Shown: piece by piece, positions 25,965 through 36,101 of the stretch
Numbering within the stretch: position 1 is the stretch's first letter
Layout of the letters: every line of letters begins with the position of its first letter
Origin: Algoriphagus kandeliae
GTDB lineage: Bacteria; Bacteroidota; Bacteroidia; Cytophagales; Cyclobacteriaceae
DNA length: 64,000 nt
Assembly: GCF_004571135.1 (NCBI RefSeq)
Contig: NZ_SPSB01000004.1
Coordinates: 372,001-436,000 of the forward strand
Reading direction: 5' to 3'
Notes under the pieces: generated by a model
What the model was told of the DNA's origin: nothing
What the model saw: the letters and a program-made list of their open reading frames with translations, nothing else
Database searches by the model: none
Translations under genes and position numbers: made by a program

Positions 25965-26677
25965 AAGGAATCAGATGGGGAATTCGGAGAAAGCTCCAAT
26001 AAAGCAATTAAGTATTTGCGGCGGTTTTGATTATAGTAGATACCCTTTCTGGTAAGATTTTCCCGAACCGCCTTCTTTTCAACTTGTAGCTGCTTGATGG
26101 CATCTTTCTTTTTCTTAATCGGAAAAAACTGCTCATTCTTCACCAGAAAAAAATCCTCATATTCTAAATAGTAGCCTACATAGTCCCCCAATTCACGGGC
26201 GGGCTTTTCAACTTTGTAATGTTTTGAAACCAATAAATAAGCACCTTCTGCAATGATTTCATAGAATCCATTTTTATCATACAGATAGTTTTCATTCCCT
26301 TTCAACTTCCTGAATTCATTCCCATTTGCCAGTACAAAGCCATTGACTTTAGCAGGATTGATTAGGAGTTTTTGAGAAAAAAGCGGGTGAAAGGTAATCA
26401 CCTGATCAAAGCGGATATCATAAAGCAGCGGCACATCCGGATAAAATACCCGGTTGATGGTCAAGCCTCCATTTTCGAAGGAACGAGTCTCTAGGTAAGG
26501 AAAGCCATCATAATTCCGTGGCGGTTCCGGATATTGAGCCCCGGTGATCAATTCCTGGAAAAAGGGAAGCTCCTCCTGATACTTTTCAAGATTCGCCAAG
26601 TTCTCGTTGACGGTCTGGGACCAAGCCGAAACCGCTAGTAGGGCACACAAACCCCAAGAAAAAATAATTTTCCGCAT
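25961..26677 (-). CDS. Secreted protein of unknown function, first gene of the TonB/DUF4249 operon
   Basis: The 238-aa protein starts at the ATG at 26677, giving signal peptide MRKIIFSWGLCALLAVSAWSQ; an ATG 24 bases upstream would lengthen it without need. The mature part is rich in Tyr, Phe and Lys, with FPYLETRSFENGGLTINRVFYPD and a basic C-terminal helix region (KKKKDAIKQLQVEKKAVRE). I recognise no domain. Its stop overlaps the receptor start by 4 bp, so tight translational coupling with the receptor is the best clue to its role. Confidence 0.85.
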   Translation of the reverse strand: MRKIIFSWGLCALLAVSAWSQTVNENLANLEKYQEELPFFQELITGAQYPEPPRNYDGFPYLETRSFENGGLTINRVFYPDVPLLYDIRFDQVITFHPLFSQKLLINPAKVNGFVLANGNEFRKLKGNENYLYDKNGFYEIIAEGAYLLVSKHYKVEKPARELGDYVGYYLEYEDFFLVKNEQFFPIKKKKDAIKQLQVEKKAVRENLTRKGIYYNQNRRKYLIALLELSPNSPSDSL

Positions 26678-26789
26678 GGATGAAATTACGATAGATTCCA
26701 ATCGAAGATGTTTATTTTTAAAAATATCTTTAAATGGTTTCCCTTTACGATGGAAGGGAAAAAAATGCTACAAAAATTTCTGAATCCTC

Positions 26790-27701
26790 ATGATCAATCG
26801 TAGAAACCTGCTCAAATCACTTGCTTTGGCACCTTTAGCCGGGGTGGCAATGAACGCCGAAGCAAAGCCCACTGTCAAGAGAGAGACTAGCTTTAAATTT
26901 TCCCTGAACACCTCCACCATTCGGGGACAAAAACTCAGTCTTCCAGAAATCATTGAACTGACAGCTCGGGCAGGTTATGACGGATTTGAACCTTGGATGA
27001 TGGAAATCCAAGCCTATCTGGAAAGTGGAAAGAGCTTGGCTTCCCTGAAAAAACTGGCATCTGATGCAGGTTTGGAATTTTTTGACTGCATAGGCTTCCC
27101 AACTTGGATGGCTCAGGATGAAGAAAAGAGCAAGGCAGGTTTTGCCCAGATGGAAAAGGAAATGGGAATCTTGGCAGATTTGGGTTGCCCTCGAGTAGCT
27201 GCTCCGGCTATCGGAACAGAAGCCCCCTTGGACCTGATGCAGGCAGGTAAAAAGTATAAAAAGCTTTTGGACCTAGGTCGGAAAACCGGAGTCATGCCTC
27301 AATTGGAATTTTGGGGAGCTTATCCCTCCTTCCATCACTTAGGGCAAGCCATGATGGTGGCTGCTGTAGCAGATGATCCGGATGCCAAAATTCTCGCAGA
27401 CGTCTATCACCTATTCAGAGGAGGATCTGGTTTTGAAGGAATGAAATTGCTCGATGGTCAGGCGATTGATATTTTCCATTTGAATGATGTGCCGGGTGAC
27501 ATCCCACGCTTGGAGCAACAGGACAAGGATCGGGTATTCCCAGGAGATGGAGCAGCACCCATGCAGGAACTCGCCGACACGCTCAAGGCAAAAGGGACTC
27601 CGGTGATTCTTTCCCTAGAACTCTTTAACCCAACCTACTATGCCATGGATGCAGCAGTGGTCGTAAAAGAAGGTTTGGAGAAGATGAAACGGTTCTTTTA
27701 A
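26790..27701 (+). CDS. Secreted sugar phosphate isomerase/epimerase-like TIM-barrel protein
   Basis: The 303-aa protein begins with a twin-arginine-type signal, NRRNLLKSLALAPLAG, and a small AxA cleavage region near residue 25. The rest is an AP-endonuclease-2/xylose-isomerase-like TIM barrel. Visible metal-site candidates are E in PQLEFWG, D in LADVYH, the HLND segment, and a late E in LSLELF. Family members isomerise or epimerise free sugars and inositols, here probably in the periplasm after folded export through Tat. The substrate is not determined. It stands alone between divergent and convergent neighbours. Confidence 0.88.
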   Translation: MINRRNLLKSLALAPLAGVAMNAEAKPTVKRETSFKFSLNTSTIRGQKLSLPEIIELTARAGYDGFEPWMMEIQAYLESGKSLASLKKLASDAGLEFFDCIGFPTWMAQDEEKSKAGFAQMEKEMGILADLGCPRVAAPAIGTEAPLDLMQAGKKYKKLLDLGRKTGVMPQLEFWGAYPSFHHLGQAMMVAAVADDPDAKILADVYHLFRGGSGFEGMKLLDGQAIDIFHLNDVPGDIPRLEQQDKDRVFPGDGAAPMQELADTLKAKGTPVILSLELFNPTYYAMDAAVVVKEGLEKMKRFF

Positions 27702-27712
27702 AACTCCGATAA

Positions 27713-28933
27713 TCAAGAGGTAGTAGGGATGGGTTTTGGCATTCGGACCTGAATAATTCCAGCCGAAAGGATGGTAATCACCCCAATTAGCGCTATGGCA
27801 TAATGGACGCCAAAAAAATCTGCCGCAATCCCAGATACAATCGCTCCGATGCCATATCCCAAATCACGCCACAATCTAAACACCCCGATACTTTCTGCTC
27901 GCTGTTCGGGATGGGTCACCGATGCAATGGTGGAAAGAAATGTCGGATAAACCAATGCAGTACCAACCCCAAGGGCAATGGAAAGCAGTACCAGGCTTGT
28001 GGTGATACTGCTTACCGAGAGCAGAAGTATCGCCACTCCTTGCATCAACATTCCCCATACGAGCATGGATTTTTTGGGGAAACAATCCGCCATTTTCCCG
28101 GTAAAAAGTTGACTGACACCCCAGACTGTCGGATAGATAGCAGTCAGGAGCCCTGTGTTTTCCGAGTCAAAATCCAGCGAAAAAAGCAAAATGGGAAACA
28201 ACCCCCACATCATACCATCATTCAGGTTGTTGACCAAGCCCGCTTGTGTGACGGCACTTAAGGTCTTGTTTTTTAAGGTAGTTTCACGAAACACCTGTTT
28301 AAGCGAGGAAATGGATGAGGTCTGACTTTCTTTTTTCACAAAAAACCGGGTATCCTGAACCCAAACCACAGATAAACCCAAACCCAACAAGGAGATGAAA
28401 ATTCCAAGAATAAAGGGGTAGGGCCAAATCCCAAAACGATCGGCCATAAATCCCGTCAGAAAAGCAACGATGCCTACGGCCAAATATCCGGCAAACTCAT
28501 TGATTCCCATGGCAAAGCCACGGTCCTTCTCTCCGACCAAGTCAATCTTCATCAAAACAGTGCTACTCCATGTGAGACCTTGACTGATTCCCAATAGTAC
28601 ATTTGAAAAGACCACAAAGCCCCAGGTCGGAGCAAAAATCAATAGGAATGGCACCGGAATCGCAATGAACCAACCGATGACCAACAAATTTTTTCTCCCC
28701 AATCGATTCGCTAGGCGACCAGTATAGTAATTAGCAACCGCCTTACTTATCCCGAAGGCTGTGATAAAGGAAAGAATGGCAACGTGAGACGAAATCCCAA
28801 ACTGACTACTGGCAAATTCCGGAAAGATCGATCGCTCCAACCCAATCATCCCTCCGACTAGAGCATTGACAAGGACCAACAATACAAATTGTCGCCAATT
28901 TTCTTTTAGGCCGAGTTTGATGATTTTGTTCAT
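27713..28933 (-). CDS. Major facilitator superfamily transporter
   Basis: The 406-aa protein has about twelve hydrophobic segments in two bundles of six. The conserved loop 2-3 motif is visible as YYTGRLANRLGRKNLLV (GxLaDrxGrkxxl type), and a weaker copy appears in the second half as FTGKMADCFPKKSML. It is an inner-membrane secondary transporter, probably a drug- or metabolite-efflux or sugar type. Substrate cannot be assigned. It converges with the isomerase gene, with only 11 bp between stop codons. Confidence 0.9.
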   Translation of the reverse strand: MNKIIKLGLKENWRQFVLLVLVNALVGGMIGLERSIFPEFASSQFGISSHVAILSFITAFGISKAVANYYTGRLANRLGRKNLLVIGWFIAIPVPFLLIFAPTWGFVVFSNVLLGISQGLTWSSTVLMKIDLVGEKDRGFAMGINEFAGYLAVGIVAFLTGFMADRFGIWPYPFILGIFISLLGLGLSVVWVQDTRFFVKKESQTSSISSLKQVFRETTLKNKTLSAVTQAGLVNNLNDGMMWGLFPILLFSLDFDSENTGLLTAIYPTVWGVSQLFTGKMADCFPKKSMLVWGMLMQGVAILLLSVSSITTSLVLLSIALGVGTALVYPTFLSTIASVTHPEQRAESIGVFRLWRDLGYGIGAIVSGIAADFFGVHYAIALIGVITILSAGIIQVRMPKPIPTTS

Positions 28934-29253
28934 GAGATGGAGTGCAAAATTGGGCCATTTCAGTCAATTTTTTGGTGATATGCGTCACGAAAAGGAATGA
29001 ACCCAATTGGATAGAATGGTCCGAAAATAAAAAAATCGGGAAACAGATCGTCTAATCTTTTCCTAACCAGAAGTTAAATGAATATTTAGTCTAAGCAGGA
29101 ACCATGGATTTAGCCAAAAATACTTTTTCACAAAGACCCTGAGCGAAGTCAAAATTTTTTTACTTGTAGGTGAAACTTGAGGAAAGGGTGATTGTAAGCA
29201 TAAAGCATTATCCCCGATGCGAACCCCATGAACTTTAGGAAATTCAAATTTCT
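28934..29253. other. Intergenic stretch with no gene found
   Basis: This 320-bp AT-rich gap separates the MFS start from the cysM stop. Frames inside it have no family resemblance. I see no terminator hairpin with a T-run, RNA gene or consensus promoter. A short CCTGAGCGAAGTC segment at 29138-29150 resembles a degenerate fragment of intergenic repeats seen in some Bacteroidota; this is weak. Confidence 0.5.
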
Positions 29254-30132
29254 TTATCCAAACAAATCCGAACTTAAATAGCGATCGCCTCGGTCGCAAG
29301 TAATGCAGACAATAAGTCCTTCTTCCAGTTCTTTGGAAAGTTCGATGGCAGCATGCAACGCACCTCCACTACTCATTCCCGCCAAAATTCCTTCTTCTTT
29401 AGCCATTCTTCGTGTCATTTGAGTAGCTTGGTCCTGACTGACATCAATAACCCGATCAACTCGGGAAGCATCAAAAATAGCTGGTAAAAATTCAGGAGAC
29501 CAGCGTCTGATTCCAGGAATACTGGATCCTTCAGTTGGTTGCGTTCCTACAATTTGAATAGCAGGATTCATCTCTTTCAAAAACATGGAAACGCCCATGA
29601 TCGTACCTGTAGTCCCCATAGCGGAAACAAAATGGGTGACTTTTCCTTCAGTATCTCTCCAGATTTCGGGACCGGTACTTTTATAATGAGCCAGATAATT
29701 ATCGCTATTCCCAAACTGATTTAGCATAAAGTACCCTTCCTCATCCCGCATCTTTTCCGCTAAGACCCGTGAATATTCGATGGTTTGAGCAGCTGGAGTT
29801 AAAATGACTTTGGCGCCATAGGCTTCCATGGACAATACCCGCTCCCGGGTAGAATTATCCGGCATAATCAAGGTCATATCCAAGCCAAGGACCTTGGAAA
29901 CCATTGCTAGAGCAATACCTGTATTTCCACTTGTCGCTTCGACAAGCTTATCTCCTTTTTTGATGTCTCCTCGGTCCAATGCGGACTTTAGCATATTGTA
30001 AGCTGCACGGTCCTTCACACTTCCCCCGGGGTTTTGTCCTTCCATTTTGCAAAGGATTTTGACATTAGGATTAGTAGGAATATGCACCAACTCTACCAAA
30101 GGAGTATTTCCAATCAAATCAACTAGTTGCAT
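29254..30132 (-). CDS. cysM: Cysteine synthase (O-acetylserine sulfhydrylase B type)
   Basis: The 292-aa pyridoxal-phosphate enzyme makes cysteine from O-acetylserine and sulfide or thiosulfate. The PLP lysine is K40 in GGSVKDR. The substrate loop SGNTG and phosphate-binding GTTGT are present. The C-terminal [10 protein letters not shown] is the CysM-type ending. The ATG at 30132 gives the usual [11 protein letters not shown] start; an ATG at 30141 is possible. Either way the gene overlaps the end of the serine acetyltransferase gene (14 or 23 bp), so the two enzymes of the pathway are made together. Confidence 0.95.
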   Translation of the reverse strand: MQLVDLIGNTPLVELVHIPTNPNVKILCKMEGQNPGGSVKDRAAYNMLKSALDRGDIKKGDKLVEATSGNTGIALAMVSKVLGLDMTLIMPDNSTRERVLSMEAYGAKVILTPAAQTIEYSRVLAEKMRDEEGYFMLNQFGNSDNYLAHYKSTGPEIWRDTEGKVTHFVSAMGTTGTIMGVSMFLKEMNPAIQIVGTQPTEGSSIPGIRRWSPEFLPAIFDASRVDRVIDVSQDQATQMTRRMAKEEGILAGMSSGGALHAAIELSKELEEGLIVCITCDRGDRYLSSDLFG

Positions 30133-30964
30133 CTGGATCATTTTTAAAAACGTACAAATCTGTCACATCCGAATCCGCATGGTACATCTTGGCTTGATAG
30201 TAAACCTTGGAACCGGCAGGAATGGATTTGGTCAACCACACATTACCTCCGATTGTACTTCCCTTTCCAATAACCGTCTTCCCTCCCAAAATGGTAGCAC
30301 CCGCATAGATCACCACCTCATCTTCGATAGTTGGATGTCGCTTCACGTCCGCATCGGCTTTTTCCACGCTCAAGGCACCTAAGGTAACGCCTTGATAGAT
30401 TTTCACATGATTACCGATTACAGTCGTCTCTCCAATAACCACCCCTGTACCGTGATCAATGCAGAAATGCTGACCAATCCGAGCACCTGGGTGAATATCA
30501 ATTCCGGTTCGGCTGTGTGCCAATTCAGTAATCATTCTCGGAATCAATTTGATCCCTAATAGATGAAGTTCATTGGCAATCCGATAAGCTGCGATGGCAT
30601 AAAATCCGGGATAGGATCTGAGAATTTCCGTACGGGATTTTGCAGCAGGGTCACCTGCATACATGGCGTCCACATCTTGATTGACCCAATCATAAACCCT
30701 CTCCAAATTGGCAAAAAACTGAGCCGCGAGCTTTCTTCCATCCTGACCATGCAAGTGGGTATTTCGTTCCAAAATCTTAGAGAGCCGCTCTTGAAGCTCA
30801 TTCAGCTTGGCTTTGAGTTCGCTTTCCTCTTTTATTTTTTGAACCGAATGCTCAGGAAATAAAAGTCCCAAAAGATTTTCGAAAAAATGCTGAACAACCT
30901 GAGGGGAAGGGCAATCAGAGCATTCCTGATGTGCTTGGTAGATTTTTTTCAGTAATGAATTCAT
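30119..30964 (-). CDS. cysE: Serine O-acetyltransferase
   Basis: The 281-aa enzyme acetylates serine with acetyl-CoA, the committing step of cysteine synthesis. A helical N-terminal part (1-150) is followed by a left-handed beta-helix of hexapeptide repeats: [20 protein letters not shown], then [14 protein letters not shown] and [13 protein letters not shown]. The SAT-type DHGTG and the catalytic-site His are visible. The N-terminal domain is the longer EpsC-like form found in Bacteroidota. Located just upstream of and overlapping cysM, enabling a cysteine synthase complex. Confidence 0.94.
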   Translation of the reverse strand: MNSLLKKIYQAHQECSDCPSPQVVQHFFENLLGLLFPEHSVQKIKEESELKAKLNELQERLSKILERNTHLHGQDGRKLAAQFFANLERVYDWVNQDVDAMYAGDPAAKSRTEILRSYPGFYAIAAYRIANELHLLGIKLIPRMITELAHSRTGIDIHPGARIGQHFCIDHGTGVVIGETTVIGNHVKIYQGVTLGALSVEKADADVKRHPTIEDEVVIYAGATILGGKTVIGKGSTIGGNVWLTKSIPAGSKVYYQAKMYHADSDVTDLYVFKNDPDATS

Positions 30965-30984
30965 CGAATAGGTTTGGAGTGTCT

Positions 30985-31533
30985 TTACATCACAAAACCC
31001 ACTCGAATGACATAAGGTTCACCGTAAGGAGATCGAAGATTGTCATGAAGGACATTGTACAAAAAGGTGAAATTAGCTCCACCTCTTCCCCCGCCGAAAG
31101 GCGCAAAATAACCTCCTCCCAGAAAAAGTCCATTTGCCCAAATCCGCTCAAATCGATCTGTTAGTAAATTGTAATTGTCAAAATTGATGGATTCAAACTC
31201 TGCATGGAGGAAAATATTGGGAAGTACATTGTAGCGATTGAAAACTCTCCAACCATAGGTCGAAGAAGAGCCTCCAATATATCGTCTATCATCGAAATAT
31301 TGGTAGGTAATTCCTAATCCAGCAGAATAGCGATCAGTGATCATTACCCCTGCCAAAGGAGATACATCGATCAACGTAATCGTCCCAAACTGCATCCCGA
31401 AATTCCCACCGAAATACAATCTATCCTTAAAAGAAGTGCTATCACTGTAGATGGGACGCTGCGCAAAAGCGATTGAACTGAACAAAAAAAGCCCGAAAAA
31501 GAGGGCTTTGAATTTATTTCTTGACGATAACAT
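30985..31533 (-). CDS. Small outer-membrane beta-barrel-like protein
   Basis: The 182-aa protein has a signal peptide (about 1-25, ending AFAQ). The mature part has alternating aromatic/hydrophobic strands with Gly-rich turns ([39 protein letters not shown]) and a C-terminal strand VIRVGFVM. This pattern suggests an eight-stranded outer-membrane barrel. No named family is recognised. It overlaps the FtsB-like gene by 20 bp, so it is translationally linked to it. Confidence 0.78.
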   Translation of the reverse strand: MLSSRNKFKALFFGLFLFSSIAFAQRPIYSDSTSFKDRLYFGGNFGMQFGTITLIDVSPLAGVMITDRYSAGLGITYQYFDDRRYIGGSSSTYGWRVFNRYNVLPNIFLHAEFESINFDNYNLLTDRFERIWANGLFLGGGYFAPFGGGRGGANFTFLYNVLHDNLRSPYGEPYVIRVGFVM

Positions 31534-31801
31534 AGAGATCCTCCGTTTCTTTCTTCATAAAGTACTTTTCACGAGCAAACTTCTCCATGAGTTCCGGATT
31601 GTTCATTAATTCTTCCCGTTCCTCCTTGATTTTGGCTTTTCGCTCTAAAAAATATTCCTTCCTGTCTTCGAGTTCATTCAGCTTTCGACTCAGCTTGAAT
31701 TGATTTACCAAATTATTTGAATCAATAAAAATCATCCATAACAGGAAAAAAGAACCTGCTAGCACATAGAAATTGGTGGTGATTTTGAAAAGCTTTCTCA
31801 T
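31514..31801 (-). CDS. FtsB/DivIC-type septum formation initiator protein
   Basis: The 95-aa protein has a short cytoplasmic start, one transmembrane helix (about 10-27, YVLAGSFFLLWMIFID) and a periplasmic coiled coil (about 33-65, rich in Leu/Glu/Lys). The closing block is [25 protein letters not shown]. This is the architecture and C-terminal motif of the FtsB/DivIC family that links cell-division proteins FtsL and FtsQ. Located just downstream of enolase, a placement also seen in other bacteria (eno-ftsB). A terminator lies between the two here. Confidence 0.9.
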   Translation of the reverse strand: MRKLFKITTNFYVLAGSFFLLWMIFIDSNNLVNQFKLSRKLNELEDRKEYFLERKAKIKEEREELMNNPELMEKFAREKYFMKKETEDLYVIVKK

Positions 31802-31893
31802 GATTCTCCGAATGCAGTATTTGCTAAAATAGAAATAAATCGCCCTAATTGGACTTTAATTTTTCGATTTAGTCTATTAAACAAAAATAATGC

Positions 31894-31925
31894 AAAAAAA
31901 GGCAGCCATTTCTGACTGCCTTTTT
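31894..31925 (-). terminator. Terminator downstream of eno
   Basis: Stem GGCAG (31901-31905) / CTGCC (31916-31920). On the minus strand it is followed by seven T; A/T tracts on both sides extend the stem. It separates eno from the ftsB-cysE-cysM unit. Confidence 0.82.
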
Positions 31926-31970
31926 GAATACGTATTTACTGAGGTGAATTTCACCTGCAAGTTGGGCGAT

Positions 31971-33257
<1,287 letters not shown>

Positions 33258-33273
33258 TTAAAAGGTTTTGAGA

Positions 33274-34371
33274 TTAGTTTTTATTGATTAAGTCGATAAA
33301 ATCATCGAATAAATATCGGGAATCGTGTGGTCCAGGAGAAGACTCCGGGTGGTATTGCACCGAGAATGCCGGTTTATTTGTCAACTTGATTCCTGCTACA
33401 GTATTATCATTCAAATGAACATGCGTGATCTCTACATCAGGATGCTTTTCGGTATCCTCTCGTACGATGTTGAAGCCATGGTTTTGAGAAGTAATTTCAC
33501 TCTTTCCAGTCACCAAGTTTTTGATAGGATGATTGATCCCTCTGTGACCATGATGCATTTTGAAGGTGGAAATTCCAACAGCCTCCGCAAGCAATTGATG
33601 TCCTAAGCAAATCCCAAAGACTGGTTTGTCTGTTTCAAGAATTTCCTTGACAGTATCTACTGCATAATCCATTGCTGCTGGATCACCCGGTCCATTGGAA
33701 AGGAAGTAGGCATTCGGAGCCCATGCTTCCATTTCTGCAAGAGAAGTCTTTGCTGGGAAGACCTTACAATAAACTCCACGTGCCGCTAGATTTCTAAGGA
33801 TATTTTTTTTGATTCCAAAATCTAAGCAAGCTACACGGATTGGTGAATTTTCGTCTCCAAAGAAATAAGGCTCTTGCGTACAAACTTTGGAAGAAAGCTC
33901 TAGACCATTCATATCGGGCAGCTTGTCCAACTCTGCTTTCAAGCCTTCCAAATCGCCTTCATATTCAGAACTGATAATTGCATTCATCGCTCCTTGGGAG
34001 CGGATATGACGTACGAGTTTTCGCGTATCAATGTCTGCAATCCCAGTGATCTTGTATTTCACTAAGTAATCTTGAAGTGAGCCATCACCATCTAATCGAG
34101 AATATGTCTCAGAGAAACTGTTGACCACAATTCCTCCAATTGTAGGATGATCGGATTCCACTTCTTCATGATGTACACCATAATTCCCGATATGGGAAGT
34201 GGTGGTTACAATCACTTGGCCGGTATAGGAAGGATCGGTGTAGATTTCCTGATAGCCAGTCATACCGGTGTTAAAACAAATTTCCCCACCATTGGTACCG
34301 GGGTTTCCAATCAAAGAACCGTGGAAAACTGTTCCATCGGCGAGTAGTAGAGTTGCTTTCTTTTTTATCAT
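33274..34371 (-). CDS. carA: Carbamoyl-phosphate synthase small (glutaminase) subunit
   Basis: The 365-aa subunit supplies ammonia from glutamine for carbamoyl phosphate, used in pyrimidine and arginine synthesis. The class I glutamine amidotransferase triad is visible: C255 in FGICLGH, H341 and E343 in YHPESSPGP. The N-terminal CPSase domain (about 1-150) carries CFNTGMTGYQE. The partner carB is not adjacent in this window. It lies between rplQ and eno; an exact -7 element and an inverted repeat lie just upstream. Confidence 0.97.
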   Translation of the reverse strand: MIKKKATLLLADGTVFHGSLIGNPGTNGGEICFNTGMTGYQEIYTDPSYTGQVIVTTTSHIGNYGVHHEEVESDHPTIGGIVVNSFSETYSRLDGDGSLQDYLVKYKITGIADIDTRKLVRHIRSQGAMNAIISSEYEGDLEGLKAELDKLPDMNGLELSSKVCTQEPYFFGDENSPIRVACLDFGIKKNILRNLAARGVYCKVFPAKTSLAEMEAWAPNAYFLSNGPGDPAAMDYAVDTVKEILETDKPVFGICLGHQLLAEAVGISTFKMHHGHRGINHPIKNLVTGKSEITSQNHGFNIVREDTEKHPDVEITHVHLNDNTVAGIKLTNKPAFSVQYHPESSPGPHDSRYLFDDFIDLINKN

Positions 34372-34387
34372 TTTTGGAAGGATTGTC

Positions 34388-34395
34388 CAAAGTTA
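34388..34395 (-). promoter_or_regulatory. Candidate carA promoter -7 element
   Basis: Reads TAACTTTG on the minus strand (TAnnTTTG) 16 bp before the carA start. The -33 position 19 bp upstream (TCCT) is poor, but a 15-bp inverted repeat fills most of the spacer, which suggests regulated use. Confidence 0.5.
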
Positions 34396-34400
34396 AATAT

Positions 34401-34415
34401 TTCTCATAATGAGAA
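34401..34415. promoter_or_regulatory. 15-bp perfect inverted repeat, candidate operator of carA
   Basis: TTCTCAT-A-ATGAGAA: seven-base arms around a single A. It lies within the region between the -7 and -33 positions of the likely carA promoter. A dimeric repressor would block polymerase here. The cognate regulator is unknown. Confidence 0.45.
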
Positions 34416-34458
34416 GGAATTCAAGGCAAGAAAACCTTGTGATCGGATGGAATCTTCA

Positions 34459-34490
34459 AAAAAAAAGGATTGAACGAATGTCCAATCCTT
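34459..34490 (-). terminator. Terminator downstream of rplQ
   Basis: Stem AAGGATTG (34465-34472) / CAATCCTT (34483-34490). On the minus strand it is followed by a run of about nine T. It ends the long ribosomal-protein operon before carA. Confidence 0.9.
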
Positions 34491-34512
34491 TTGATATGAG
34501 TGATACCACAAT

Positions 34513-35070
34513 TTAGTTTTTCTCAGTTTCTTCTGAACTTTCACCAGAAGCCTCAGGAGCTTCGTTAGCAGGCTCATCCGCCGCAGCTTCAGCTTGTGGA
34601 GTTTCCACAACTTCTTCTTTAGCCGCAGGAGCAGCATCAGCAGCTTTACCAGAACCTCTTCTAGATCTTCTAGTAGTCTTCTTAGCTGGCTTGCTTTCTT
34701 TCAACATCAATTCGTTGAAGTCAACCAACTCGATGATACACATTTCTGCGTTGTCACCCAATCGGAAACCAGTCTTAATAATTCTAGTGTATCCTCCTGG
34801 ACGAGTTCCAACTTTAGCAATCACCTCACCAAACAATGATTTGATTGCTTCTTTGTTCTTCAAGTAGGAGAATGCTACCCGACGGTTGTGGGTTGTATCT
34901 TCTTTAGCTCTGGTGATCAGAGGCTCTACAAATTTCTTAAGTTCCTTAGCCTTTGCAAGCGTGGTGGAGATACGCTTGTGAAGAATCAAGGACGTGGCCA
35001 TGTTGGAAAGCATTGCTTTCCGGTGGGCTGCCTTTCTTCCAAGGTGGTTGAATTTCTTGCCGTGTCTCAT
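34513..35070 (-). CDS. rplQ: 50S ribosomal protein L17
   Basis: The 185-aa protein has a normal L17 core (about 1-120: [37 protein letters not shown]) and a long low-complexity tail (about 130-185) rich in Ala, Glu and Pro. E. coli L17 is 127 aa; long acidic tails are common in Bacteroidota. It is the last gene of the operon, 5 bp after rpoA, as in the alpha operon of most bacteria. Confidence 0.97.
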   Translation of the reverse strand: MRHGKKFNHLGRKAAHRKAMLSNMATSLILHKRISTTLAKAKELKKFVEPLITRAKEDTTHNRRVAFSYLKNKEAIKSLFGEVIAKVGTRPGGYTRIIKTGFRLGDNAEMCIIELVDFNELMLKESKPAKKTTRRSRRGSGKAADAAPAAKEEVVETPQAEAAADEPANEAPEASGESSEETEKN

Positions 35071-35075
35071 TTTAT

Positions 35076-36065
35076 TTATTCTTCATCAAGTTTATACTTT
35101 GAAATATCCATTCCAAAGGTGAGGCCTTTGTCTTGAATCAACTGCTCAAGCTCTGCAAGGGATTTCTTTCCGAAGTTTCGGAATTTCATCATATCAGAGA
35201 TTTCAAGCTTAGCCAAGTCACCCAAGGTCTTGACATCGGCCGCTTTAAGGCAATTGAATGCTCGAACGGAAAGGTCAAGATCACTCAAGGAAGTCTTGAG
35301 TAGTTTTCTCATGTGAAGGAACTCCTCATCAATTGGTTCTGGCTCAGCCACACCGGTAGAGTCAAGTACCATAGTCTGGTCAGAGAACAACATGAAGTGT
35401 TGAATCAAAATCTTCGCGGATTCCTGAAGTGCTTTCTCAGGGTGGATAGAACCATCCGTAGTCACTTCCAAGATCAATTTTTCGAAGTCAGTCTTCTGCT
35501 CAACTCGTGTGTTCTCAACGCTATACTTCACATTCTTGATTGGAGTGAAGATTGCATCGATCGCGATCTGACCAAACACTTGTTCCTTTGGTTTGGATTC
35601 TTCAGCAGGTAGATAACCTCTTCCTTTTTCGACAGTTAATTCGATTTCAAAAGTCTTGGACTCATCGATATGGCAAATCACCAACTCCGGATTCAAGATT
35701 TCGAAAGAAGAGGTGAACTTAGCGATGTCCCCTGCAGTGAAGACAGACTGATTTTTAACTTCAACAGTAATCTTTCCATCAAAAGCCTCGTGGACTTTTT
35801 TGAAACGCACCTGCTTCAAGTTCAAAATAATGTCGGTCACATCCTCCACTACACCTTCGATGGTAGAAAACTCATGCACCACTCCAGGAATTTTGATGGA
35901 AGTGATGGCATAACCCTCCAGCGAAGAAAGCAATATCCTTCTCAGAGCGTTACCGATAGTAACTCCATAGCCTTTTTCTAGTGGTTTAAAGGTGAATAAG
36001 CCGTGAAAGTCATCAGCCTTTTCCATCACCACTTTCTCAGGCATTTGAAATGCTAGTATGGACAT
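35076..36065 (-). CDS. rpoA: DNA-directed RNA polymerase alpha subunit
   Basis: The 329-aa subunit has the assembly N-terminal domain (about 1-230; [21 protein letters not shown]) and a C-terminal domain (about 255-320; [19 protein letters not shown]) that contacts promoter UP elements and activators. Full length. The alpha operon order here is infA-rpmJ-rpsM-rpsK-rpsD-rpoA-rplQ. Confidence 0.98.
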   Translation of the reverse strand: MSILAFQMPEKVVMEKADDFHGLFTFKPLEKGYGVTIGNALRRILLSSLEGYAITSIKIPGVVHEFSTIEGVVEDVTDIILNLKQVRFKKVHEAFDGKITVEVKNQSVFTAGDIAKFTSSFEILNPELVICHIDESKTFEIELTVEKGRGYLPAEESKPKEQVFGQIAIDAIFTPIKNVKYSVENTRVEQKTDFEKLILEVTTDGSIHPEKALQESAKILIQHFMLFSDQTMVLDSTGVAEPEPIDEEFLHMRKLLKTSLSDLDLSVRAFNCLKAADVKTLGDLAKLEISDMMKFRNFGKKSLAELEQLIQDKGLTFGMDISKYKLDEE

Positions 36066-36101
36066 ATATTGTTCGTTGTTTTTTGCTGAAAATAGAAAAT
36101 A

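Noticed and set aside
29063-29299. Small minus-strand frame in the gap before cysM (about 78 codons)
   Set aside because: It overlaps the end of cysM in another frame and shows no conserved pattern or start signal.
31882-31889. TATTTTTG element upstream of the ftsB-like gene
   Set aside because: It directly adjoins the U-run of the eno terminator and lacks a -33 element; likely a chance match in an AT-rich tract.
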